Positions 1 to 10,680 of a stretch of 64,000 bases of DNA are shown in pieces; the first letter of the stretch is position 1, and the number at the start of each line of letters is the position of its first letter. The notes beneath the pieces are model-generated. The model was given only the letters and a program-made list of their open reading frames with translations, was not told where the DNA came from and ran no database searches. Origin of the DNA: Humulus lupulus (Eukaryota; Streptophyta; Magnoliopsida; Rosales; Cannabaceae); assembly GCF_963169125.1 (NCBI RefSeq), contig NC_084800.1:145882397-145946396 (forward strand), written 5' to 3'. Position numbers and translations under genes: made by a program.

Positions 1-2
1 TC

Positions 3-985
3 GGGGGAAGAACGTCTCATATCGAGTACGACAGGAGAAGGGGCACTCCTTTCATACAAAGGATCGCAATGGCTGAAACCCCTAGTAAGTTTAAGATGTC
101 CACACTTCCGAACATTGATGGGTATGGTGACCCGGTATCTCATGTCAACAAATTTGAGATACAAATGGACATTCAGAAGGTGTCCGAAGACGCTCGATGC
201 AGGATCTTCCCTGCAACACTTTCTGATGTGGCACAGGAGTGGTTCTTTAAGTTCCCTCCTGCAAGTATTGTATCTTGGGAGATGTTCGTAAATGATTTTT
301 ATGGAAAATTCTACGCGAGTCGTGTGCACCCAACTGAGGCAAACCAGCTGGTCGAGATACGACAGCAAGAAGGAGAACCACTGAAAGACTATGTCCAGCG
401 TTTCATGCGAGCATCGGCTGGGGCAAGTGGGAGACAAAGGAAAAATGATGGCCTAACTGCAGGAGTTAGGTGCCATATGCCTCTTTGGAGTAGCCTCAGG
501 AAGCATGGGGTTAAAACCATCGAAGAATTTTCGGATCGACCTGATCGATACATCAAGCTCGAGGATGCAATTGCTAGCGAGGGAAAGACCCCAAATAAAG
601 ATAACGGGACTGAAGACCCCGCCAAAGCTGTCAATGGGTCATATCCCAATGGAAACGATAAAGGCAATGGAAAGAATGGGGGGAAGAGGCCCCATAATGA
701 ACCCTCTACCTCCGACAGTAAGCACGCTAAGGGCAATCATTATGAGCCAAGGTTCACCAACTACACCGCCCTTGTCGAATCTTGAGCAGAGGTGTATCAG
801 GCCAAAAGTTCCAATGTCCCCTACAAAAGACCTGCTCCCATTCGAATGGATATTTCAAAAAGGAATGCAACCAAGTTCTGTCATTTTCACAACGATTACG
901 GACACGTACAAACGAGTGTAACTAACTGAAGGATGAAATTGAGTTTCTTATTAGACAAGGACACTTGAGGAGATACGTGCAGGCC
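3..985 (+). pseudogene. gag: T1 gag (capsid and zinc-knuckle region), partial and frameshifted
   Basis: Gag forms the virus-like particle and packages the element RNA. The frame is open from base 3 and runs to a TGA at 783-785; the first ATG is at 69, but the frame upstream of it is also coding-like, so the true start is outside the window. A retrotransposon-gag capsid domain covers roughly 110-560 (motifs YGDPVSHVNKFE, ARCRIFPATL, VSWEMFVNDF). After the stop the zinc-knuckle region resumes in other frames at about 800-985, recognisable by FCHFHNDYGH and then LKDEIEFLIRQGHLRRYV. A stop and at least one frameshift separate capsid from knuckle. Confidence 0.8.
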
Positions 986-1176
986 ACGGGAGCTTCGCAA
1001 CGAGAGGCTCCAGGTGGCAATGAGCAGGCGCCTACACGCCAACGCTCACCACCTCTACAGCTTGACCCCGTGGCTGGACCTTACTCACCATCTGCGGAGG
1101 CCCGCACCTTGCGGGAAACAGCGGAAAGGCAAGGGAACGATACGCTCGGACCCTACGTCATGACCAGGACATCGAG

Positions 1177-2751
1177 ATGATGACTGTGGAGGATTGGGCA
1201 TCAAAGAAGGCTCGAAATGAGGACGGTGCAATAACTTTCTCCGATTGTGATGCCCAGCATGTTCGGTTCCCACATTTTGATCCGTTGGCCGTGGATGTTC
1301 AGATTGCCAACATGATGGTGGAAAGAGTACTGGTCGATACAGGAAGTTCAGTTAACATCCTGTATAAGTCTTCGCTGGAACGGATGATGTTGTCCATCAA
1401 GGACTTGGAGCCCTGCAACCAAACAATTTATGGTTTCTCTGGTGAGGGACTCGCTCCAACAGGGTCAATCAGGCTTCCAGTAATAGCAGGTACTTAGCCC
1501 GCAACCAGGGCATTACTCACTACTTTCATAGTAGTTGATTTTCCTTCGGCCTACAATGCTGTAATAGGAAGGCCAATACTGGTCGACCTTCAAGACGTCA
1601 CCTCTATATGGCACTTAGCCATGAAATTCCCAACAGACGCAAGGGTGGGACGTGTATTGGGAAACCAGAGGGAAGCAAGGGAGTGCTACAATGCCTCGAT
1701 CACTAAGGCCAAGAAGGGTATGTTGAGAAGCGCCCCTCCAGAAAAGTTGCAGATGGCCATTGATGTACAAGCCCAATCAGGTGATGAAGTCACCAAATAG
1801 GTTTTTGCCCAAAGTGAGGATAGAGACTTAGATCCTCGCTTTGGGGGTTTTGAAGAAGATATAGGACCTGTCGAGGACCTTGAGGAGGTCCAGCTTGACG
1901 AAGAGTTTCCGACCATAGTTGTAAGGGTTGGCAAAAATTTAGAAACAACAACCAAACACGCACTGGTGGAATTTTTTAGGAAGAACCAGGAAGTTTTCGC
2001 CTGGTCACATAAAGACATGGTTGGGATAGATCCTACAGTCATCAGCCATGTCCTGAACATTGACAAAAGCTTTCCACCCGTGCAACAGAAAAGGCGCCTG
2101 CTCGATAAAGACAGATCAAAAGCCTTAAAGGAAGAAGTTGAAAGATTGAAGTAAAATGGGTTCATCAGGGTGGCGTTTTATCCATCATGGGTCTCTAATC
2201 CAGTACTGGTTCCCAAGCTGAATGGAAAATGGCGGACCTGTCTAGATTTCACAGGCCTTTATAAAGCCTGCCCTAAAGATTGCTTCCCACTCCCAAGGAT
2301 CAACCAGCAGGTCGACACAACTACAGGCCGTGAGATCCTCTCCTTCATGGATGCATACTCAGCGTATAATCAGATTATTATGCATCCCCCCGACGAGGAT
2401 CACACTAGCTTTCAGACCGATACAGGGCTATAATGTTACAAAGTAATGCCCTTCGAATTGAAAAATGCTAGTGCGACTTACCAGCAACTAGTTAACCACA
2501 TGTTTAAGGATTTGATCGGGGTAAACATGGAGGTCTACATTGATGACATGATGGTGAAGTCGGAAAAGGTAGAAGGACATGTGAAGGATTTGCAAGAGTG
2601 TTTCAATGTTCTAAACAAATATCAAATGAAGCTAAATCCTCTTAAATGTTCCTTCGGAGTAGGATCAAGGAAGTTCTTGGGGTTCATCGTTAATTCGAGA
2701 GGAATCAAGGCTAATCCCGAAAAGATCGAGGCCCTGATCGATATGAAGTAA
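1177..2751 (+). pseudogene. pol: T1 protease and reverse transcriptase, one frame with five stops
   Basis: One reading frame runs the whole way and is broken by stops ending at 1497, 1800, 2154, 2433 and 2751. The protease active site DTGSS is intact near 1336-1350, with the flap-side motif AVIGRP near 1560. Reverse transcriptase follows: VPKLNGKWRTCLDF near 2210, the first catalytic aspartate in LSFMDAYSAYNQI near 2340, and YIDDMMVKS near 2540. The active-site residues are therefore present but the polyprotein cannot be made without readthrough. The thumb and connection region continue in another frame after 2751. Confidence 0.88.
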
Positions 2752-2754
2752 AGA

Positions 2755-3810
2755 TCAAAGATGTGCAAAGTTTGACTGGAAGGATTGCCGCGCTCAGTAG
2801 ATTTATTTCAAAATCAAAAGATAAGTGCGTCCCTTTCTTTAATCTACTTTGGGGCAACAAGTAGTTCAAGTGGACTGAAGGTTGCGAATAGGCTTTCCAA
2901 GCCTTAAAACCCCACATGGCGAAGCCTCCCGTCTTATCAAAGCCTGTAGATGGGGAAACTTTGTTCATATACCTGGCGATCACCGAATATGCTGCTAGTG
3001 CGGTGTTAGTGAGAGAAGAAGAAGGCATACAAAAGGTGGTGTATTATGTGAGCAAGACATTAATCAGAGCCAAAATTAGATATCCTCCCATTAAAAGATT
3101 AGCCTATTGCCTAATTTTGGCCTCAAGGAAGTGACATCCTTACTTCCAAGCCCATCCAATCACAGTCTTGACTGATCAGCCCCTTCGGCAAGTTTTGCAA
3201 AAGCCAGAGGTTGCTGGTCATTTGTTGAAATGGGCAGTCGAACTTGAGCAGTTTGATATAACATACTCACCGCGAGCAGCAATAAAAGGACAAGTCTTGG
3301 TTGATTTCATTGTTGAATTCACTGAACTCCCAGACAGAGAGAAGGGTGAAAAGCCTAGTGCGCCTGAGCCTCAAGTTGAAGCTCCTTCGTGGAAGCTATT
3401 CACAGACGGATCATCCAACGAATCTCACGCAGGAGCAGGAGTGATATGGATAACGCCAGAAGGGCATCAATTTCAGTGCGCAATTAAGTTTGATTTTGCC
3501 GCTTCGAACAACGAAGCCGAGTATGAAGCCTTACTCGCTGGGTTAAGGTTAGCCAAAGACATGAACATAAAAGTGCTGGATATTTACAGTGATTCACAGC
3601 TGGTAGTGAATCAGGTCTTAGGGGAGTATCAAGCATGAGGCCTAAAAATGGTGGCCTATCTGAACAAAACAAAAGATCTGTTGGCACAATTTGAGAAATA
3701 TACCCTCTAGCAAATACCTCGAGATCAGAATTCAAACATAGATGCCTTAGCCAAACTCGCGAGTGCAAAGGATGCTGACACTTTAAATATAGTGCCAGTT
3801 GAGCGGCTAC
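2755..3810 (+). pseudogene. pol: T1 RT connection, RNase H and second (archaeal-type) RNase H
   Basis: This continues the pol polyprotein in a different frame from the RT core, with stops near 2864, 2891, 3134 and 3638. The classical gypsy RNase H lies at about 2900-3310 (VVYYVSKTL, ITVLTDQPLRQVL, LKWAVELEQFDI). A second RNase H follows at about 3390-3760: LFTDGSSN supplies the first acidic residue, SNNEAEYEALLAGL the glutamate helix, and IYSDSQLVVNQV the next aspartate; NIDALAKLAS closes it. Two adjacent RNase H domains separate Tat elements from other plant gypsy lineages. All recognisable acidic residues of the second domain are still there. Confidence 0.87.
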
Positions 3811-3942
3811 ATAGATGGCACCATACTTGGAGTATCTCACGAGCGGTATACTACCAGCAGATAGAAACAAAGCCAGGACCCTTCAGAGACAGGCTGCTAG
3901 GTATATCTAGTCGATGGTATTCTATACCGAAGAGGATACTTA

Positions 3943-5043
3943 ATGCCACTGCTCCGGTGTGTTACACCAGAAAAGGATAAAGAGCTGATGAAGGAAGTAC
4001 ATGAAGGCTCATGTGGAGACCACGTTGGGGGGCAGAGCTTATCAAAGAAGATTCTAAGGCAGGGTTATTTCTGGCCGACCATGAATGAATACTCGATGGA
4101 GTTTGTGCGAAGATGTGATAAGTGTCAGAGGTTTTTCAAGATCCTACAGGCAGCTCCTAATGAGTTAAAGCAAATGCAAAGTCCATGGCCCTTCGCAGTA
4201 TGGGGTATAGATTTAATAGGGTCCTTGCCGATAGGAAAAGGTGGGGTGAAATACGCAGTGGTGGCGGTCGACTACTTCACCAAATGGGCTGAGGCTGAGC
4301 CACTCGCAACCATAAGGACGAAGAAAGTACTTGATTTTGTCATCAAAAACATTGTTTGTCGATATGGATTGCCAAGGAAGATTGTCTCAGAAAATGGCGC
4401 CCAGTTTGATAGTGACATGTTCACAGACTTCTGCGAAAGGCATGGTATCATCAAGAGCTTTTCTTCAGTTGCTCATCCGCAAGAAAATGGGCAAGTCGAA
4501 GTAGTAAATAAGACATTGAAAGATACCCTGAAGAAAAGGCTCGAGGAAGCTAAAGGAGCAAGGCCACAGCAGCTGCCTGAATTCCTCTGGTCGTATAGAA
4601 CGTCTCACCGAACAGCAACAGGTCATACCAAATTTTCCTTAGCATACGGGTATGAAGCTATGTTGCCTGTCGAGTTAGATTCGCCCTCGCATCGCAGATT
4701 CACATACAACCAAGACCAAAATAGCCAACTGTTGATGGAGTCCCTAGACCTGATCGAGGAGAAACGAGAGAAAGCCTAACTCCGAGTAGCTGTGTAACAG
4801 CAAAAAGTTGCTCGATATTTTAACTCCAAAGTAAAAGAAAGAAAGTTCAACGCCGGAGACTTAGTACTTCGAAGAGTTTACTTAAACACCTGCGACCAAG
4901 ATACTGGAGTACTCAGACCAAATTGGGAAGGACCTTACCAGATTGAAGAAGTCCTTCATCTAGGCACTTACAAACTTGCACGCTTAAATGGAGATCTCGT
5001 TCCGTGTTATTGGAATGGAGAACACCTACGCAAGTATTATCAG
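3943..5043 (+). pseudogene. int: T1 integrase, with an altered catalytic residue
   Basis: Integrase joins element cDNA to the host chromosome. The HHCC zinc-binding domain is visible at about 3990-4140 (VHEGSCGDH, then CDKCQRF). The core has WGIDLIG near 4200 (first Asp) and NGQVEVVNKTLK near 4490 (Glu). At the second catalytic position the codon at 4390-4392 is GAA in VSENGAQF where the family has Asp, a conservative but probably inactivating change. The frame breaks at 4779 (TAA) and soon after, then continues as the C-terminal domain (FNAGDLVLRRV, NWEGPYQI) to about 5043. No chromodomain is seen, as expected for Tat. Confidence 0.88.
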
Positions 5044-5732
5044 TCAACAGTCCTTCTTGAAGGACTGGCTTGTATTAATTTTTACTTTTTACAAGTTTTG
5101 AAAAAGGGTTAGTCATGTTATATGGCTAATCGCTTATAAGTGTAAGATCTTTCAAAGTTCACTCGTAAAGACATGTTTAGTCGATTTAAATACGAGAATT
5201 ATAAGGGATTGTGCGCAGCCAGTCATTCTTGCCAAACTTTGTAATTTTTTACAAGTATTTGTTCATTACGTGTGTTGTTTTGTTGTATTATAAGTTTTCC
5301 ATTGTATATCGAGCAGTAATGTTCGTACAAGTTATGTTCAAGGCAAGTGACCAAGGACCTAAAGCTCCTCGATCACTTGGGGGGCATTTAAAGTACATAG
5401 AAAGCAAAGCATACCAAGAGGTATGTAAACACATGAGCAAAATAAGTGAAAGCATGCTACGGTACTTAGAGTATTTTTCAAAATTTATATTTTTTTAAAT
5501 CAAGCCAAAGTACTATGCTAAGTTCGGTCATGCGAACAGATGTTATGATAAAGCAAAAATATTATAATATCGAAGGAATTCTTTTACACCGCAAGCAGTA
5601 CTGCTCGGATGTAAATGTTAAGTTAAAAGGAAAAGCTTCCCATGCAGCAATAAGAAAATAAATATTGTTTTAACATCATGACCGGTGGGTCATGTAAGAA
5701 AAAGAAAATAAAACAAGTAAAAAGAAAACAAG
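5044..5732 (+). other. T1 spacer between pol and the antisense gene
   Basis: No coding signal is visible here. It is AT-rich and holds an internal polypurine-like tract at 5376-5386. A 95-codon open frame at 5211-5498 has no recognisable domain and low-complexity hydrophobic composition, so I do not call it a gene. Confidence 0.6.
5376..5386 (+). other. Internal polypurine-tract-like site in T1
   Basis: CTTGGGGGGCA closely matches the element's own terminal polypurine tract at 9219-9230 but lies about 3.8 kb upstream of the LTR, just downstream of pol. It may be a second plus-strand primer site or a relic of the element's shape before the antisense region was acquired. Confidence 0.45.
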
Positions 5733-6331
5733 CTAAGGAGCAGCGGGAGGATCTTGGGGAGCATCTTGGTTAACTACATCTTCTGTGGCTTACCCTCCAT
5801 CCATTCCCATGGCCAGTGAAATCTCGGGGGAGGCAGGAACTCTGGCCCTTTCTTCGGAAGCCATTCGAGCAGCACAGCTAGCCAACTCGGCTTTCCTGGC
5901 ATCCTCTGGAAGGTAGCCGAAATTGGCACTTTGATTATGTTTCCAGAAGTCGTTGAAACATCAAAGTGTCGCATTCTTGTACCTTTCCAGGTCCTTGGAT
6001 TTCGTGAGCTTGAGTTGCTTCACTTGGCTCTTGAGGATGGCAATGCTCTTGTCGTTCGCAAGATTTTCATCCTGGAGCTTTTTAACTTCGCGCCAATGGA
6101 TTCGGCTGGCCTCCTGGTATTCATCTCTCTGTTTTCTAGCATTTTCCAAAGAGGCCTATTTCTCCACCAGATCCGCAGCCAAAGAATCCTTCTGCTGGGT
6201 CACCACCTCCAGTCTCCCGCGTGCCTCGCCTCCGCGGCTCGAAGCTCCTCCATTAGCTTTGTCTCCCTAACACAGGACTGCTCGATGCCTGCACCCGCGC
6301 GGGCACGAGTAGCCGTCATGGTCAGCATTGC

Positions 6332-6416
6332 CTGTAATCAAAGAATAAGAGTTAGACTGACTTCAAAAAGGAAAATCGAGACCATGAGCTTAAAAGAAGA
6401 GGAAGATTACTTACAC
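6332..6416 (-). other. Intron 3 (coding) of the T1 antisense gene
   Basis: Donor CCA|GTGTAAGT at 6416 and acceptor GATTACAG ending at 6332 on the minus strand; 85 nt. The frame is kept in phase zero. A competing donor two bases downstream (GTAAGT) would break the frame. Confidence 0.62.
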
Positions 6417-6856
6417 TGGCCACTTCATTGAGGGCTCTATTGAGGATCTGGTCGACCCCCATTGTTTCTGCTTTAGCCATGGCATCTTTGCAGCACTCAT
6501 GCATAAGAATGTGAGCAAGGCGATCCTTGGCTGACCGTAAGGAGCGGCCCGATAGTTTAGCCCCAGAAGGAACACCCTCAGCTTGTTGAGTCTGTCTAGC
6601 AGGGCTGTAGGTGAAGGAGTCATGGCAGTAGGAGCAGGTGGAGGCAGAATTTCCTTCTCGAGAGGAGCAGGAGGCTGGGCAGATGTTTAACCGGAGGGCC
6701 CATCCTTTGAAGGATCAGTGGCTCGGTTCTTCTTGGCCGAAGGGATCTGACTGGGCTCCCTGTCATGTTTCCTGGTCAATCTCTTCTTTCGGACCAAAGG
6801 AACTTCTTCTTCCTCTTGAGTGCTGTAGAGATCGAAGACGTTTGTAGAAGCCATTT

Positions 6857-6952
6857 CTGTAAAAGAGGTAAACATGCGGACAGTAAGCTAAAAATAGATA
6901 ACAAGTTATGTTGTATCAGAAAAGAAATAAAGAAAATTACAAAGTCAAATAC
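6857..6952 (-). other. Intron 2 (coding) of the T1 antisense gene
   Basis: Donor TTGG|GTATTTG at 6952 and acceptor CTTTTACAG ending at 6857 on the minus strand; 96 nt. Phase one on both sides. Confidence 0.65.
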
Positions 6953-7474
6953 CCAAGCTATTACTACTGGTCACTATACTATTGACTCTACTAGTCATAC
7001 ATTCACTCTCTGGCATGAAGAAGTCTGGCCCTAGGTTTGGAGCATATGTAAAATTGTCGTCCCCGTCGAATAAATGACAGGGAATTGGCAAGTTATCTAA
7101 GAGTGAAATAACTATACCGTTTTCATCAGAGGACTCATCTAAGTCTATGACACGCTCGACTGCCTTTTGTTTTCCCTTTCCTTGGGGGGCAGAAGACCTT
7201 TCTGCTGGGGGAGTGCCAACGGGTTCCCTGATTGTAACCCCAGTCAGTCTCCATCGAGGAGGAGACGCTGGTTGTTGCTGGTCAGGATTTTCCTCGGTAG
7301 CAGCACTTCCTGCCGCAGGTTCCCTCACATCCTGGTGAGGGGCCAGGAGGCCAGCTAGCCTCAAGTTGGCCTCGGTGACCAGGGACTTGACGCTCTTCTC
7401 AACGTCCGTCATGCTGCCCAACATGGCAGACCTCAACACCATGTCTAGTGTTGGGTCTGGCCGCAACCATGGGC

Positions 7475-7554
7475 CTGAGAAACACAAGAAGTTTTAGAAA
7501 AATGCAAGGAAAATTGCTAAGTAAAAACAATGACCAGTGGAAAAAGACTTTTAC
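7475..7554 (-). other. Intron 1 (coding) of the T1 antisense gene
   Basis: Donor GGAG|GTAAAAG at 7554 and acceptor TTTCTCAG ending at 7475 on the minus strand; 80 nt. The upstream exon leaves one base of a codon and the downstream exon frame starts at codon position two, so the phase fits. Confidence 0.65.
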
Positions 7555-8392
7555 CTCCTCGAGTGAAGGCCAAGTTATTCGCGACCATGTCAGGCGTGAG
7601 GAAATACTCATGACTGTATTTCCCCACGTTGGAAATGTGTGTTGTGTCACTCAGGAAGGTTCGGTTGGTTTCCTGGTGACAAAAGTGAAAGAACCCCGTA
7701 CCAGATTGTTGGGGGTTGGACTTAAGGTCAAAAAGGAAATTGACCTCATGGGAGGTAGGCTCTGGCCAGTTCTTGTGGTTATAAAGGATATAGAGTGCAA
7801 CAAGCATTCTATATCCGTTTGGTGTAATTTGGAAGGGGGAGACTCCAAAGTTGTTTGCCACCCCCTGGAAGAATGGATGGAGAGGAAGGGTAGCCCCTGC
7901 CTCTATGTGATATCTCGACCAGGCGCTGTAAACGCCTCCAGGAAAATTTGCCTGCTCATCCGCAGTAGGAATTTTAAGGGTTACCCCAGAAAGGCCGTAC
8001 TTTTTGAAGTAGTTGGCTAGCATCCTAGGGGTTACTTGGCTGAGTGGGGAAAGATACCACTCGATGTCGGGAAGAACTGAATGTCGAGGATGGGCCCTAA
8101 CTTGGATGTGAGGGTCAGGAACAATATTTTCTCGACCACTGTTCGAGGGAATCCCAGCCTGCGAGTCAGGCTAGGATGGAGGATTTGAAGGGTTTTTAGG
8201 ATTTTTCTTCTTTTGGGCGGTGGACTTAACACGACCCATTCTAACTGGAGTTGGTTGAGGTCTTGGAGGAGAAATTCTAGAGAAAGGAATCTCGTGGATG
8301 CACTGAGCTGGCTGTTCTTTGCCTTCGAGCAGCTGTGAAAGTAGATCATTGTCTATCGGCCTCTCACCTCCCAACAAATCTGGCATTAAAAG

Positions 8393-8813
8393 CTGCGAAC
8401 AGAAAAAAGGGGGAGGTGGATGAAGAGCCTAAAAAGTTGGTTAGAATAACGATTCTCGTGTATAAAAGTCTAACTTTTATACAACAGCATTCTAACAAAA
8501 ACTAAATTTTTCATACGAACAGTTTGAAAAGCAGATCAAAAAGTGAAAGTAAAAAGTTTTTTCTGAAAAAGCTTTTTCAACTTCAGTAAGGGCGGGAAAA
8601 ACCCAGTTTTTCAACTAGCCTAAAAATCAAATTTTTACTTCGATTTTACGTCATAAATTTAAGATCTCAACTATCAAACTTTTTCATAACCCTTAAAAGG
8701 CAAATATACACTACCATATCTAGCATCACTCGACAAATACCCTATTCTCATGCATCTCTAGCTTAAATCGGCATGCACAGCAAAATAAAGGGTGCAAAAG
8801 TTCTAAAGCTTAC
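8393..8813 (-). other. Probable 5' UTR intron of the T1 antisense gene
   Basis: The minus strand has a strong donor (CTAG|GTAAGC at 8813) and an acceptor (TTCGCAG at 8393) seven bases before the proposed start codon. The intervening 421 bases are AT-rich and noncoding. The segment 8814-9091 upstream would be the first, probably untranslated, exon. Confidence 0.5.
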
Positions 8814-9216
8814 CTAGACGGAGATTGTGAAGTCCTGGAGAAATTCCAAGTGTAGGTGTGCGAACAGCCGATTCCTGGAACAACGAAGGATGGTCTTCGT
8901 AGAGATTCTGGGTTCAGACTTGGGGGTTCTTGGAAGAGTTTTTGACAGAAAAATAGATTGTAAAAAGTGAAAAGGAAATTCTGTAAGCTATATATATTGC
9001 CTGAGATATGAAAAAAAGAGGTAATCATAAGTTCCCCTTTTTCGAAGTATGGGGAAGAGTGATAGCCGTCATAGGTTTGTTTGGGAACCAAAAGATATGA
9101 TTGGACATGGGTAGGTCACTTTTTCTAAGGAGGCACAAATTACTCTGACAGATTTGGTGGGGTAATCGAAGGGTCATTTTCTTAAAAGTTTACTTATTGA
9201 TGGTCGTAATAAATAA
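8814..9216. other. T1 region between antisense gene and polypurine tract
   Basis: Likely first exon and promoter region of the antisense unit (minus strand). It holds a 93-codon minus-strand frame (9091-8810) without a recognisable domain that ends just past the donor site at 8813. Nothing else is seen. Confidence 0.4.
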
Positions 9217-9230
9217 ACTTGGGGGGCAAA
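9217..9230 (+). other. T1 polypurine tract
   Basis: AACTTGGGGGGCAAA immediately precedes the LTR start TGTTATCC at 9231, the expected place for plus-strand DNA priming. Confidence 0.85.
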
Positions 9231-9827
9231 TGTTATCCAAAAAGCAGGTATGGATGACATGGCAAACATTTTTAACACGTGGCTGACACCTGGCAGAGGT
9301 TCTGTTCGACCATCGACGAGGAAGATTCCTCTGACACAACATTTGGGTTTTATATACGACCCTCTTGGTCGTGTACTCCGTATATTTTGAGATACTTGTG
9401 TACAATTGTAATCATATCCGAGATTATCTCCCATGATACCTGATGATCCGATTATTTAGGAAATATTATCTACAACTAATTCATGTAATCCTCCATGAGC
9501 CTATAAATAGAGAAGAAATAGCTCAAGGGAGGGACTTTTGGCTGATTTTAGTTTATGCTTTAGAAGAGAATAATAGCTATTATCTTTTGGTTGTATTATT
9601 TATCCCTCTGAGGCTTGTGAAACTCGAAAAACCCTAGTTCTTTGATCACTCCTTTGAGAATCAATATCAATAACAACTTAAGTGGACGTATGTCATTACC
9701 AATTCGTGGGGCCGAACCACTATAATTTGTTGTGTCATTTACTTTTCTTTCCATTAGATTTATTTCAATACTCTCTATCACATCAAGCATTTGACTCCGT
9801 GTCAGTTGACCAAAACGAGGGTCAACA
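9231..9827 (+). repeat. T1 3' LTR (597 bp)
   Basis: It starts TGTTATCC after the polypurine tract and ends GGTCAACA, giving the TG...CA ends of an LTR. A TATA box lies in the middle. The partner LTR is outside the window, so the target duplication (expected GGGTT at 9828-9832) cannot be confirmed. Its ends resemble those of solo LTR S3 (62255-63809, reversed). Confidence 0.85.
9502..9509 (+). promoter_or_regulatory. TATA box in T1 LTR
   Basis: TATAAATA within CCTATAAATAGAG, about 270 bp into the LTR, is a typical plant LTR core promoter. Confidence 0.7.
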
Positions 9828-10175
9828 GGGTTGTTACAGCATCTGTATATATTGTTCATGTACTTGTATTAAGTTTTCTTACCGGGCCTTTGCTCACAGG
9901 TGCTATGTGGTGCAGGTAAAGGAAAAGAAAAACTGGACTAGCCATGAGTTGGAGAGCTTAGGCAGCGACATGTATATATGCGGTCGCTTGACCACCACGG
10001 CCAAGGTTTCTAAGAGGAACTAGGGTTTAACCTTATTTTTTCCGCTTAGGTCAGTGGATTGTAACTTTTGAATTGTCTTGACTACTTTGGAACCATAAAC
10101 AACTTTATAACGTTATTATGGGATCCCATGTACAGTTTAATATTTTTTTCAATTAAACATCCATTCCTTTTAACC
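9828..10175 (+). repeat. Tekay-like LTR fragment (target of T1)
   Basis: Similar along its length to solo LTR S1 around 22650-22990: shared blocks include GCTATGTGGTGCAGGTAAAG, GGCCAAGG and GGGATCCCATGTA. It is plus-oriented, cut on the left by T1 and lost on the right where copia sequence begins. The right boundary is approximate (10170-10185). Confidence 0.7.
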
Positions 10176-10680
10176 AAAATTTTCAAACTCATCTGTCATT
10201 TTCTTGACAAATTCATGCATTTGAGAGTTAGAAGTTGATCCAAAAACAATATCATCAACATACATTTGAGTAATAATAATGTTAGAATCAATGTTTTTAA
10301 TGAACAGAGTTTATCACTCCACCTCTTCTATACCCTTTTAAAACAAGGACTTCAGTTAACCTTTCATACCAGGCTCTAGGGGCTTGGTTCAAACCAAAGA
10401 GGGCTTTTGTGAGTTGAAAAAGTTGATTAGGAAATGAGGATCTACGAATCCCTTTGGTTGTTCAACAAACGCCTCTTCATTCAAGATACTATTCAAAAAC
10501 ACGTATTTGACATCCATTTGGTAATGTTTGAAACCAACAATGCAAGCCACAACTAACAATAGCGTAATCAACTTAGTTTTAGCAAGAGGGGCAAATGGTT
10601 CATCAAAATTTACTCATTCTACTTGCATCTAACCTTGTGCCATCAACCTAGCCTTATTTCTTATTATTGTATAGAATTCA
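10176..10680 (-). pseudogene. pol: D reverse transcriptase fragment
   Basis: Read on the minus strand: ARLMAQG near 10640, YQMDVKYVFLNSILNEEAFV near 10510-10450 (first catalytic Asp), EQPKGFVDP, then YVDDIVFGSTSNSQM near 10230 (the copia YVDD box). Stops interrupt the middle near 10388. The domain is cut off just after KMTDEFE at about 10185, where an LTR piece abuts, so the RT thumb and RNase H are missing. Confidence 0.85.

Larger units (their letters stand above)
5733..8386 (-). pseudogene. T1 antisense spliced gene, 'putative gypsy type transposon' family
   Basis: Read on the minus strand from ATG at 8386 to TAG at 5733. Coding exons are 8386-7555, 7474-6953, 6856-6417 and 6331-5733; intron phases match the frames of the flanking exons. 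Exon 1 holds a domain like Pfam's putative gypsy-type transposon family (GATLPLHPFFQGVANNFG, QITPNGYRMLVALYILY), exon 2 is low-complexity and acidic (VIDLDESSDENG), exon 3 is basic then helical, and exon 4 is a coiled coil (KKLQDENLANDKSIAILKSQ) with a conserved-looking tail. Stops in exon 1 (near 8172), exon 3 (near 6690) and exon 4 (near 6153 and 5973), plus a frameshift near 6228, make it a pseudogene. Its function is unknown; related antisense frames occur in Tat-lineage elements. The exon structure is my inference from splice motifs. Confidence 0.75.
1..9827 (+). mobile_element. T1: Tat-like Ty3/gypsy retrotransposon, 5' end outside window
   Basis: Domain order on the plus strand is gag, protease, reverse transcriptase, RNase H, a second RNase H, integrase, then a long 3' region carrying a gene on the opposite strand, a polypurine tract and the 3' LTR. 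The gypsy order (integrase last) together with the second, archaeal-type RNase H is characteristic of the plant Tat lineage. The 5' LTR and primer binding site are left of the window, because gag is already open at base 3. Stops and frame changes throughout pol show a dead copy. It is inserted in a Tekay-like LTR whose remaining part starts at 9828. Confidence 0.9.

Noticed and set aside
5211..5498. 95-codon plus-strand frame after T1 pol
   Set aside because: AT-driven, hydrophobic low complexity, crosses the internal polypurine site, no family resemblance.
5931..6431. 166-codon plus-strand frame
   Set aside because: Shadow of the coiled-coil exon of the antisense gene.
7448..8020. 190-codon plus-strand frame
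   Set aside because: Shadow of the antisense gene's first two exons; no recognisable domain, and the minus strand has the splice sites and motifs.
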